A stretch of 64,000 nucleotides of DNA, taken from assembly GCA_015075305.1 (NCBI GenBank), contig JABTUS010000010.1, positions 62,001 through 126,000 on the forward strand, in the 5' to 3' direction. The DNA is from Opitutaceae bacterium. Its GTDB lineage: Bacteria; Verrucomicrobiota; Verrucomicrobiia; Opitutales; Opitutaceae. Shown piece by piece: positions 26,303 to 33,688 of the stretch. Each line of letters begins with the position of its first letter. The first letter of the stretch is position 1. Position numbers and translations under genes: made by a program. The notes beneath the pieces are model-generated. The model was given only the letters and a program-made list of their open reading frames with translations, did no database searches and had not been told where the DNA came from.

Positions 26303-28915
26303 ATGGAGACTCGCCGCGATTTCATCAAAAAGGCCATGCTGCTCTCCGGGGCCGTGGGCTGGGACGGTTCTCTCTTTCAGTCCATCGCCCATGCGGCGGC
26401 GATCGACCCCGCGCCGGGCAGCACGTATGCCGACGCGGAACATGTGGTGATCCTGATGCAGGAAAACCGCTCCTTCGATCACTGCTTCGGCACACTCAAA
26501 GGGGTGCGCGGGTTCAACGATCCACGCGCCATTCAGCTGGCCAATGGCCATCCGGTCTGGCTGCAAAGCAACGGCGAGGGCCGGACATACGCCCCCTTCC
26601 GCTTCGATATCCGCGGCACCAACATCACCTGGCTGGGCTCCACGCCGCACTCGCGTTCCAGCCAGGTGGATGCGTACAACGGCGGCAGATACGACCGATG
26701 GATCGACGTGAAAAAGGTCAACCACAAGGGTGTGGAAAACATGCCGATGACGCTGGGCTACTACACGCGTGCCGACGTGCCCTTCAACTACGCGCTGGCC
26801 GATGCCTTCACGGTTTGCGACCAGAACTTCTGCTCCGCGATGACCAGCACCTGGCCGAACCGACTCTATCTTTGGTCGGGCACGATTCGCGGGGAGCAGA
26901 GCAGCGAGGCCAAGGCCTACATTCGCAACGAGATTCCCTACGGCGAAGCACATTGGACGACCTTTCCCGAGCTTCTCGAAAAGCACGGCGTGTCCTGGAG
27001 GGTTTACCAGAACGATCTCACCGCCGGCGGCGGTTTCCAGGGGAACGAACGCTCCTGGCTGGCTAATTTCGGCTGCAATCCCCTGGAGTATTTCTCGCAG
27101 TACAACGTGCGTTTCTCGCCACGCTATGTGGCTGGATTGCAGGCCCAGGTCAGCGGGCTGCCTGTCGAAATTGCGAAGCTGAAAACCACGCTCGCGAATT
27201 CCCCGCCGGACACGCATAAAACCGGTGCGGCCCGCAAGGCATTCGATCGGGCGCAGGAAAAAGCGGCACAGGACCTCGCCAGGAAGGAAGAGGTGCTCCG
27301 CCACGCGCAGGCCGAACTGAAGAAGTGGAGCCGGGAGAACTACGAGCACCTCAGTGCCCGGGCGAAGAGCCTTTACCAGAAAGCCTTCACCACGAACGTG
27401 GGCGACCCCAATTATCATCGGCTCACCCAGCTGACCTATGAGGTAAACGGTGAGAAGCGCGAACTGGAGATACCGAAAGGCGATGTCCTCCACCAATTTC
27501 GCCAGGACGTGAACAACGGGCGTCTTCCCGCGGTTTCGTGGCTGGTCGGCCCGGCGAACTTCACCGATCATCCCTCGACGCCCTGGTATGGAAGCTGGTA
27601 TGTCTCCGAGGTCATCGACATTCTGACGAAAAATCCGGAGGTGTGGAAGAAGACGGTTTTCATCCTGACCTATGACGAGAACGACGGGTACTTCGATCAC
27701 ATCCCACCGTTTGTCGCACCTGATCCGGCCAGGCCGGAAACAGGCAGGTGCTCCCCGGGCATCGATCCGGGCGTCGAATACATCCGCCGCGAACGCGAAC
27801 TCGCCCAAGGCGTCGCGGAAAAGGAAGCCCGGGACGGCCCCTCGGGCCTCGGCTTCCGCGTCCCGATGATCATCGCCTCGCCCTGGACGCGCGGCGGTCG
27901 CGTTTGTTCGCAGGTCTTCGATCACACTTCCGTGTTCCGCTTCGTGCAAAACTGGCTGGGACAAAAAAGGGGACAACAGATCGTCGAAAACACCATCAGC
28001 CTTTGGCGCCGGACGATCACCGGCGACCTCACCTCGGCATTCCGCCGCTTCGACGCGGACGACGGCAAGAGGCTGGCTGCCCTGGAAAAGACTCCCTTCA
28101 TCAAGGGCATCTACGACGCGAAGTTCATGCCCGCGCCCTCAAATTACAAGGCCCTTACGGACGAGGAAATCGCGAGAACCGCCAGCGACCCGCGCACCTC
28201 GCCCTACCTGCCGCGGCAGGAGCCGGGCGTGAAACCCTCCTGCGCCCTGCCCTATCAGCTCTACGCTGATGCCCGCCTGAGCGGTGACCGAAAAAGCCTT
28301 TCCCTCCGCATGGAGACGAGGAAGGAAATCTTCGGCGAACGCTCCGCCGGCTCGCCCTTCAACCTCTACACGCCCGTCAGGTACGCCGCGGCGCGTACAG
28401 ACGGGAAAGCCCCGGTCTTCGAGTACGTCGGCAGCCGCTCCTACGCCGTGATCCCGGGAGACCGCCTCACGGACACCTGGCCCGTGTCGTCATTCGAGAA
28501 TGGCCTTTATCACCTCCGGATCCATGGTCCCAACGGCTTCTATCGCGAACATCGCGGCCGAACGGATGATCCGGCCTTGCTGATCGAGTGCGATTACGAG
28601 CGCACCCCGGCGGATGCGCGCCAGCTCACCGGCAACGTGCTGTTGCTCATCAAAAACACCGATGTGCGGAAGTCCCATGAAGTGACCGTCAGGGATCATG
28701 CCTACGGCGCGCAGCCCATCCGTCAGACCATCGCCGCCGGCGGGGACCGCGTGACGAGGATCGTGCTCGACACGCGCGCCAGCCGCGGCTGGTACGACTT
28801 CAGCGTTCTCGTGGCCGGGGCCGTGCATTACGAGAAACGCCACGCCGGCCGCGTCGAAACCGGAGCCGACGGCATCAGCGACCCCTGCATGGGAGAAAGC
28901 AGGAAGACGTCGTAG
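26303..28915 (+). CDS. Tat-exported phosphocholine-type phospholipase C
   Basis: An 870-residue protein starting with a twin-arginine signal (METRRDFIKK, then a hydrophobic stretch to about residue 32). The metal/phosphate motif VVILMQENRSFDHCFGTLKG (48-67) is typical of the bacterial phospholipase C/acid phosphatase superfamily; later TYDENDGYFDH and GLGFRVPMIIASPW are present. The last 200 residues resemble the two DUF756-type C-terminal domains of PlcN/PlcH. Residues about 276-366 are an extra charged, coiled-coil-like insertion. It cleaves phospholipid head groups outside the cytoplasm; substrate choice is unproven. The ATG at 26303 starts the Tat signal. Confidence 0.92.
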   Translation: METRRDFIKKAMLLSGAVGWDGSLFQSIAHAAAIDPAPGSTYADAEHVVILMQENRSFDHCFGTLKGVRGFNDPRAIQLANGHPVWLQSNGEGRTYAPFRFDIRGTNITWLGSTPHSRSSQVDAYNGGRYDRWIDVKKVNHKGVENMPMTLGYYTRADVPFNYALADAFTVCDQNFCSAMTSTWPNRLYLWSGTIRGEQSSEAKAYIRNEIPYGEAHWTTFPELLEKHGVSWRVYQNDLTAGGGFQGNERSWLANFGCNPLEYFSQYNVRFSPRYVAGLQAQVSGLPVEIAKLKTTLANSPPDTHKTGAARKAFDRAQEKAAQDLARKEEVLRHAQAELKKWSRENYEHLSARAKSLYQKAFTTNVGDPNYHRLTQLTYEVNGEKRELEIPKGDVLHQFRQDVNNGRLPAVSWLVGPANFTDHPSTPWYGSWYVSEVIDILTKNPEVWKKTVFILTYDENDGYFDHIPPFVAPDPARPETGRCSPGIDPGVEYIRRERELAQGVAEKEARDGPSGLGFRVPMIIASPWTRGGRVCSQVFDHTSVFRFVQNWLGQKRGQQIVENTISLWRRTITGDLTSAFRRFDADDGKRLAALEKTPFIKGIYDAKFMPAPSNYKALTDEEIARTASDPRTSPYLPRQEPGVKPSCALPYQLYADARLSGDRKSLSLRMETRKEIFGERSAGSPFNLYTPVRYAAARTDGKAPVFEYVGSRSYAVIPGDRLTDTWPVSSFENGLYHLRIHGPNGFYREHRGRTDDPALLIECDYERTPADARQLTGNVLLLIKNTDVRKSHEVTVRDHAYGAQPIRQTIAAGGDRVTRIVLDTRASRGWYDFSVLVAGAVHYEKRHAGRVETGADGISDPCMGESRKTS

Positions 28916-29160
28916 CCCAGCCCGGGCCTTTCGCTTCACGGGCGGCCCGCAATTTGTCGACCCGCTTGCGATCATACGAGGAAACTTTCTCCACGAGGTG
29001 GAGAAACACCTCGCCAAGTTTTCCGCGAGATTCAACCAATTCAGGAAGGACTCCTACACACCCTTTTGAAAAATCCACCCCTGCTTCGCAGACCCTCAAA
29101 CACCAACGCGACCCGAAAATCGTCAATTCATCATTCCAATTGGCGAAATCGGGCTAGCTT

Positions 29161-29189
29161 GTGCGAAAGGTGAGGTTTGACCCCTTTGG
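29161..29189. repeat. Single copy of the GTGCGAAA...CCCCTTTGG repeat
   Basis: Matches the tandem 45-bp units at 1900-1991 over GTGCGAAAAGTGAGG plus TTTGACCCCTTTGG, with one change. An inverted relative is at 29903-29934, so the Imm27-like gene sits between inverted copies 0.7 kb apart. Confidence 0.65.
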
Positions 29190-29221
29190 CTGGTCCTTTC
29201 GTTCCAGGCCATAGCCTGAAA

Positions 29222-29266
29222 GTGTAACCCATGTCCCCGGACAGTTTGTTACCTATGTCCCCGGAT
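29222..29266. repeat. Pair of TGTCCCCGGA repeats
   Basis: GTAACCCATGTCCCCGGA (29223 on) and GTTACCTATGTCCCCGGA (29248 on) are near-identical direct repeats. The first part is the reverse complement of GGACATGGGTTACAC near 2015-2029. Confidence 0.55.
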
Positions 29267-29341
29267 CATACCGGCATACGCTGCAACTGCGTCTGCCCCG
29301 CGCGGCCAGCGTCAGCGCCGCCGGCTGCGCGAGATTGAGGC

Positions 29342-29403
29342 GCGCCCGGCGCCAGCCGGGCGCAGCGGGGCAGGACTCCTCCGGACGGAGCGCAGCGGAG
29401 GAG
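29342..29403. repeat. Two adjacent strong hairpins
   Basis: GCGCCCGGC-GCCA-GCCGGGCGC (29342-29363) is a perfect 9-bp stem. CTCCTCCG...CGGAGGAG (29376-29403) has 8-bp arms around a 12-base loop. They lie downstream of the Imm27-like gene on its strand and have no U-tract, so are more like REP/cassette structures than terminators. Confidence 0.5.
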
Positions 29404-29498
29404 GAAGCAGGGCTCGTGACAGGCCGGAGGCTCGGCGCAGGAATGGCGCGAGACGTGCCGTTTGGTTCCGCGTTGTGATGAGCGCGAGCGAACGGTGC

Positions 29499-29786
29499 TC
29501 AACTGAGCTCGTATTTTTTCTTCGCTTCTTCGGCGGCAATAACGGCAAGTCGCGGTGGACCGCCGCCCTGGAGTTCGCCTTGCGGGTAGGTGCGTTCCCA
29601 ATATCGGCCGTCGTCAGGGTCTTGATAAAGCGTTTCCCAAGCGCCCCATTGCTTGCTAACCGCAATCTCACGCAAGTGGTGAGAAGTCAGCCATTCGATG
29701 CGTTCACACGTCGGATCGCCTCGAACTTTCTCACCCTCGACGATCCACTTGCCGACCAAATCTGTTTCGTGCGGCTGTGGTTTCAT
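29499..29786 (-). CDS. Imm27-family immunity protein, orphan
   Basis: A 95-residue protein. The sequence LVGKWIVEGEKVRGDPTCER, IEWLTSHHLREIA, WGAWETLYQDPDDGRYWERT and YPQGELQGGGPPRL follows the Imm27 immunity family closely, including the TYPQ.E.HGGGPP-like ending. Imm27 proteins neutralise partners in polymorphic-toxin systems, but no toxin gene lies within several kb. It stands alone between inverted repeat copies, looking like a mobile, acquired gene. The ATG is preceded by no clear RBS. Confidence 0.8.
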   Translation of the reverse strand: MKPQPHETDLVGKWIVEGEKVRGDPTCERIEWLTSHHLREIAVSKQWGAWETLYQDPDDGRYWERTYPQGELQGGGPPRLAVIAAEEAKKKYELS

Positions 29787-29902
29787 GGCCCGATGATTCT
29801 CGTGGATGCTCCCGGCGGAATTGGCCCGTTCGGAACGACAAACTCGGGAGCACCACCGAGAGTTCGCCCTCCTTGGATGAAGCCCGGATTTGTTCGGTCA
29901 GG

Positions 29903-29934
29903 CCAAAAGGGGTCAAACCTCACTTTTAGCACAA
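29903..29934 (-). repeat. Inverted copy of the GTGC...CCCCTTTTGG repeat
   Basis: On the minus strand it reads ATTGTGCTAAAAGTGAGG then TTTGACCCCTTTTGG, an inverted relative of 29161-29189 and of the 1900-1991 units. Confidence 0.65.
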
Positions 29935-29955
29935 TTTAGGGCCAAAAGAGCGATG

Positions 29956-30025
29956 GCCGCATTTGATCCAAGCCGACTCTGGCGGCGCAGCGAAGTCGGC
30001 CCGCAGCCGAGGTGTGTTATGCGGC
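29956..30025. repeat. 70-bp nested inverted repeat (attC-like shape)
   Basis: Outer arms GCCGCAT (29956-29962) and ATGCGGC (30019-30025) enclose inner arms GCCGACT (29972-29978) and AGTCGGC (29994-30000). The end reads GTGTTATGCGGC. Size and nested layout resemble an integron attC site, but the core is not the consensus GTTRRRY and no integrase is present. It could equally be a REP-type structure beside the RAYT element. Confidence 0.35.
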
Positions 30026-30050
30026 ATGACGGCTAGAGAAGCACAATGCG

Positions 30051-30532
30051 TAAAGGGTCAGTCGTTATCTTTTGCATTGAGGGTGCAGTCGAGAACCGAG
30101 AGGATGGAGAAGGACAGGAAAGACGAGGGTGGAGTACGGGGGCGTGGGCCATGCTATCAGCAGGGGCAATTACAGGGAGTGCATGTTCAAGGACGACGAG
30201 GCGAAGGGATCCCTTGAGGAGAGGCTGGCGGCGGCGGTGGTCGGGATGGGATGGGTAGCGCACGACTGGGTTGTGATGGGAAGCCATTGTGGGCTTGCGG
30301 TCGACACACCGCGGGGAAATCCGGAATCGGGAAGTCAATGACTGCAACCCGCCTTTTCAGCGAGATCCAATCGGTTCAGGAAGGAGAACGGGCATGTCCT
30401 CCAAGGCGGGCAAAAGGCGATTGTGGTCGAGCTCGGAGAGGCGTTTTCCACTCCGGCGTTCGAGAGCGAATGGGCAGGCACCGGCAGGGACCTGAAGCCG
30501 GGATCAATTGCAATTAAATTTCTGATCCTTTA
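30051..30532 (+). mobile_element. Decayed RAYT element with inverted ends
   Basis: The left end TAAAGGGTCAG (30051) and the right end, read in reverse complement as TAAAGGATCAG (from 30532), are inverted repeats; similarity continues as TTTTGCATTGA versus AATTGCAATTGA. Between them is the remnant of a REP-associated tyrosine transposase (next entry). At 482 bp the element is shorter than a full RAYT, indicating internal loss. Confidence 0.7.
30126..30503 (+). pseudogene. RAYT (REP-associated Y1 transposase) pseudogene
   Basis: In one frame the translation reads RVEYGGVGHAISRGNYRECM, with KDDEAK, GWVAHDWVVMGSHCGLAVDT and PRGNPESGSQ, then a TGA (30339-30341), then LQPAFSARSNRFRKENGHVL and QGGQKAIVVELGEAF. 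This follows the RAYT/TnpA_REP pattern 'YHVMSRGN...VMSNHYHL.VETP..N....MQWLQ..F..RFN...GHVFQGR.KA'. The HUH metal site (HYH) is now HCG, the Trp of MQWLQ has become a stop, and the catalytic-Tyr region after 30450 is missing. It can no longer work. Confidence 0.75.
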
Positions 30533-30550
30533 TCTTTTCTCCCCTGACCG

Positions 30551-30793
30551 CTACAGGCCGAGCTGACGGGACAATTCCTCGACCGTGAGTTTGTGGTGCG
30601 CAGCCACGGCCTTGAGGATGCCCCGCAATGCGCCCACCTTGATCGGGCTGTGTTTGGGCACCGTGACATGGTGCTGGCCTCCGCGCTGGGTCGTGAGCCG
30701 GACGTGCGAGCCCGTTAGCCGCACCCGCCCGTAGTCGAGGGCACGCAAAGCCTTCACCAAGTCAGAACCGCTGAGGTCGCGCGGGATCTTCAC
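30551..30793 (-). CDS. hicA: HicA-type mRNA interferase toxin
   Basis: An 80-residue HicA family protein: MKIPRDLSGSDLVKALRAL, then the dsRNA-binding-like strand with catalytic His 30 in LTGSHVRLT and HHVTVPKHSPIKVGALRGIL, as in YcfA/HicA toxins that cleave mRNA. It overlaps the hicB stop by 4 bp (ATGA) as second gene of a hicBA operon on the minus strand. Immediately beyond it begins the RAYT element. Confidence 0.93.
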   Translation of the reverse strand: MKIPRDLSGSDLVKALRALDYGRVRLTGSHVRLTTQRGGQHHVTVPKHSPIKVGALRGILKAVAAHHKLTVEELSRQLGL

Positions 30794-31011
30794 ATCGCCA
30801 GGACCTCATCCCGCACAATATGCAACCGGATCACCTGCGGGAGCGGGCCGGGCACACCGTCGCCAAAATGGCACTGCACGGCTTCGCGCACATTGGCGCG
30901 CAGCTCCTCCAAGGTATCGCCCTCGGTGAAGATGTCGTGTCCCAGCGCCGAGGCCGTGTAGCCACCATCGGTTTCGTCCTCCCGCACCTCAAAAATGATT
31001 TCCATTGTCAT
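30790..31011 (-). CDS. hicB: HicB-like antitoxin
   Basis: A 73-residue protein with the partial RNase-H-like HicB fold: IIFEVREDETDGGYTASALG, then DIFTEGDTLEELRANVREAV. It lacks a DNA-binding C-terminal domain, so it is the short antitoxin form. Precedes and overlaps hicA. It lies 48 bp downstream of moaE and could receive read-through from the moa operon. Confidence 0.88.
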   Translation of the reverse strand: MTMEIIFEVREDETDGGYTASALGHDIFTEGDTLEELRANVREAVQCHFGDGVPGPLPQVIRLHIVRDEVLAM

Positions 31012-31059
31012 GGTCGCACCCTATGAATCCTCCCCCTCATCCGCAAGCTCGCCTTGAAC

Positions 31060-31509
31060 TCACGCCGGCTGACCGGGTTCTTGGGATGAACTCCGCGTGG
31101 CGCAGTTGATCCACTGCGACTCGCCATCGCGATAGTGCTCCTTTTTCCAGATGGGAATCCGCGCCTTTGCTTCGTCGATGATCCAGCGGCAGGCTGCGAA
31201 GGCGGCGTCCCGGTGCGCGGCCGACACGCCGACCCACACGGCGATGTCGCCGATCTGCAGCGCACCCACGCGATGCACGCACGCGGCACTGGTGAAGGTA
31301 AACCGGGCGGCGGCCTCCTCGAGAATGCGCGCACCCTCCTTCTCTGCCAGCGGGCCGTGCGCCTCGTAGTCGAGCGACTGCACCGACTGCCCGTCATTGT
31401 GATCGCGCACGCGTCCGGTGAACTCGACCCAGGCGCCTGCGCGGGGATTCTCGAGTGACTGCGCGAGCAAGGCGGGATCGATGGGTTCCTGTGTGATTCG
31501 AAAGGTCAC
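31060..31509 (-). CDS. moaE: Molybdopterin synthase large subunit MoaE
   Basis: A 149-residue protein. AWVEFTGRVRDHNDGQSVQS, LDYEAHGPLAEKE and HRVGALQIGDIAVWVGVSA are typical of MoaE, as is IPIWKKEHYRDGESQWI with the active-site lysines. With MoaD it makes molybdopterin by inserting the dithiolene sulfurs into cPMP. Last intact moa gene of the minus-strand cluster, 37 bp after moaD. The C-terminal tail after GESQWIN is Ser/Gln-rich and not conserved. Confidence 0.95.
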   Translation of the reverse strand: MTFRITQEPIDPALLAQSLENPRAGAWVEFTGRVRDHNDGQSVQSLDYEAHGPLAEKEGARILEEAAARFTFTSAACVHRVGALQIGDIAVWVGVSAAHRDAAFAACRWIIDEAKARIPIWKKEHYRDGESQWINCATRSSSQEPGQPA

Positions 31510-31546
31510 AGCCGAAAATTTCTGGCGCCCGAAACATGGGGCAGTA

Positions 31547-31789
31547 TCAACCGCCCGCGACCGGAGGGACGAACACGAGCTCGCAGCCTTCGCGCAAGGG
31601 CGTGTTCATCGCGGCGAATTCGCCGTCGATGGCGACGCGGATGCGGTCGGCAGGCAGCGTGAAGCGGTATTGTCCGGCGAGTTCGGCGTAGAGCTCGGCG
31701 GCGGTGGCGGCCCGGGTGGAGATCACTTCCTGGCTGAGACCGCGCTGCTCGCGAAGGAGGGCGAAATAGCTGAGGCGTACCGTGGTCAT
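31547..31789 (-). CDS. moaD: Molybdopterin synthase sulfur carrier MoaD
   Basis: An 80-residue ubiquitin-fold protein ending in VFVPPVAGG; the C-terminal Gly-Gly is the site adenylated and thiocarboxylated. VRLSYFALLREQRGLS and AAMNTPLREGCELVF fit MoaD. Starts 3 bp after the moaC stop. Confidence 0.95.
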   Translation of the reverse strand: MTTVRLSYFALLREQRGLSQEVISTRAATAAELYAELAGQYRFTLPADRIRVAIDGEFAAMNTPLREGCELVFVPPVAGG

Positions 31790-31792
31790 GAC

Positions 31793-32273
31793 TCACTTCG
31801 CGGAGTAATCGGATTTTCCGCCAGTCTTTTCAAGCAGGCGAACCTGCCGGATGATGATGTCGTGCGAGACCGCCTTGCCCATGTCATAAAGTGTGAGGGC
31901 GGCGATCGAGGCGCCGGTGAGTGCCTCCATTTCCACACCAGTGCGCCCGTGGGTTTCGACGACGCACTCAATGACCGCCTCCGCTGATCCATCCGCGAGG
32001 GCTGGCGAACACTCGATGGTTATCCTGCAGTTGTCGAGAGGCAGCGGATGACACAGCGGTACTTAGCTCGCTGGTTTTGCGCCCATGATGCCGGCGAGAA
32101 TGGCGGTCCGAAACGGCCTCTTTGTTTGATCCGATGTCGCCGTCCTTCAACTGCCCCGCCAGCGCGGGAGGCAGCATCACGGTCGCCGAAGCGCGGGCGA
32201 TCCGGCGGGTGACGTCCTTGCCGCCGACACCCACCATGGAGGGCCGGCCACTTGCATCGATATGAGAAAGCAT
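31793..32273 (-). pseudogene. moaC: moaC (cyclic pyranopterin monophosphate synthase), frame-disrupted
   Basis: The start (MLSHIDASGRPSMVGVGGKD, then VTRRIARASATVMLPPALAG and QLKDGDIGSNK) and the end ([65 protein letters not shown], stop at 31793) are clearly MoaC but lie in different frames. Around 32115-32130 the frame shifts between SNKEAV and TAILAGIMGAK. Near 32065-32085 a short TSEL block is in yet another frame and the main frame has a TAA. At least three indels are needed. The [11 protein letters not shown] and HPLPL active regions are otherwise intact. Either a recent pseudogene or an assembly error; other moa genes are whole. Confidence 0.8.
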
Positions 32274-32354
32274 GGGAGAGACAGACACAGGCTGGCTGCG
32301 TTACAGCAAAAGGCGAATGCCTTCCTTCGGACATTTCGACATCCTGGCGGGAGG

Positions 32355-33590
32355 CTACGAGACCCAGCGCGTGAAGGGCACGGCATGTCCCGCCGGGTGG
32401 GGAAACGCCTGCGGCGAGAGTTCGACGTAACCGTCGGTTCCGACCAGGCTCGAAAAATCGCCCGATGTGTTGAAAGGCGTGACCTGCGCCCAGGTGACGC
32501 CTACATCGTCGAACCGTATCCTCACGGGCATGAAACCTGTCAGGTTCTCCCATGCGCTTGTCTCCGCAGCCAGGCGTACGGGAATGGACGACACCGGCCG
32601 GGCGCCGCTGGCCTTTCTCAGTGCGGGCAGCACGTACTGATGCAGACAAAAAAAGCACGAGACCGGATTGCCGGGCAGTGCAAACACGGGCCTGCGGCGC
32701 GGACTCAGACCAAACCACAGGGGCTTGCCAGGACGCTGGCTTACGCCGTGAAAGTGCGCGGTCACACCGAGCGCGGCGAGTGTCGCAGGAATGTGGTCGC
32801 TCCGACCCTTGGAGACACCGCCTGTGACAATGACGACATCGCATTCGGTCAGCAGCCGTTGCAGCCCGCGTTCGATTTCCGCGGGGATATCCCGCAGGTG
32901 GATGCTTTCGATTTGCGGGAAACCCGCCTGGATAAGCGCTGCGCGAAGGGCGGCGTCATTGCTGCGGCGGATCTGGTGCGGGGCAACCGGCAGGGCGACG
33001 TCGACCAGCTCATCGCCGGTGGCGACCAGGCCGATGCGCGGCATTGCGGCCACCGGGACACTCGTGCAGCCGCAGGATGCGGCGACAGCGATTTCACGGC
33101 CCGACAGCCGGATGCCCGGCTCGACAAGCGTTTCGCCCGCCGCGTGATCGGCTCCCTGACGATGAACATTCCACCCGGGCGCGAGATGACTGACGGAAGC
33201 CGCGGAAAATGTAACCGAACTTCCACTACGGGTGGACTCCTCGTAGGGGACGACGCAGTCGCATCCTCCGGGCAGGACGGCTCCTGTCATGATTTCCACG
33301 CAGGCGCCCAAGGCATCGTCGGGAAGCGAACGCGCCAGCATTCCCGCCATTTGCGGAGGGCCGTCGATCTTCAACACCAGAGTGCCGTCGCCAGCCGCCA
33401 GCGACGCTGAAGCGGACTTCATGGCAAAACCGTCCATGGTCACCCGGTCGAAGGGCGGCATGGCGCGGTCGGCGCGAATGGCTGCGCGGAGGATGCGACC
33501 GTGCGCCGCAGTGATCACGCAGTCTTCGGTGGGCAGGGGAGAAACAGCCTGCAGCACGCAGCTGAGGGCTTCGGCGGGGGAAACGGGCAT
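32355..33590 (-). CDS. moeA: Molybdopterin molybdotransferase MoeA
   Basis: A 411-residue protein with the four-domain MoeA layout: PPFDRVTMDGFAMKS (about 43-57), IMTGAVLPGGCDCVVPYEE (about 102-120), the MPT-binding VIVTGGVSKGRSDHIPATL (about 236-254) and PGNPVSCFFCL. It inserts molybdenum into adenylylated molybdopterin. The ATG at 33590 is preferred to upstream in-frame starts, because it matches family length and leaves about 100 bp for a divergent promoter with moaA. First gene of the moeA-moaC-moaD-moaE cluster. Confidence 0.95.
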   Translation of the reverse strand: MPVSPAEALSCVLQAVSPLPTEDCVITAAHGRILRAAIRADRAMPPFDRVTMDGFAMKSASASLAAGDGTLVLKIDGPPQMAGMLARSLPDDALGACVEIMTGAVLPGGCDCVVPYEESTRSGSSVTFSAASVSHLAPGWNVHRQGADHAAGETLVEPGIRLSGREIAVAASCGCTSVPVAAMPRIGLVATGDELVDVALPVAPHQIRRSNDAALRAALIQAGFPQIESIHLRDIPAEIERGLQRLLTECDVVIVTGGVSKGRSDHIPATLAALGVTAHFHGVSQRPGKPLWFGLSPRRRPVFALPGNPVSCFFCLHQYVLPALRKASGARPVSSIPVRLAAETSAWENLTGFMPVRIRFDDVGVTWAQVTPFNTSGDFSSLVGTDGYVELSPQAFPHPAGHAVPFTRWVS

Positions 33591-33688
33591 GCGTCCACTG
33601 GAACAGGTGGCGCACCGCTTTCCAATCGCCTTGTTGAAGGCGAGTCGCGATCGCCGGTCGGCTTGCGTTTTGACGTTGGTCAGACTTC

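Larger units (their letters stand above)
28916..29498. other. Gene-free stretch with repeats and strong hairpins
   Basis: No convincing gene. An 84-codon minus-strand frame (28875-29126) overlaps the end of the phospholipase gene and has no recognisable domain. From 29161 on there are short repeats shared with 1.9-2.06 kb, then two strong hairpins. Confidence 0.5.

Noticed and set aside
28875-29126. 84-codon minus-strand frame after the phospholipase gene
   Set aside because: Overlaps the phospholipase C-terminus and has no family, RBS or conserved motif; might be a remnant but cannot be supported.
29495-29512. GTTGAGC core as an integron attC site after imm27
   Set aside because: A GTTRRRY match exists but lies at the gene end without the paired arms of an attC site.
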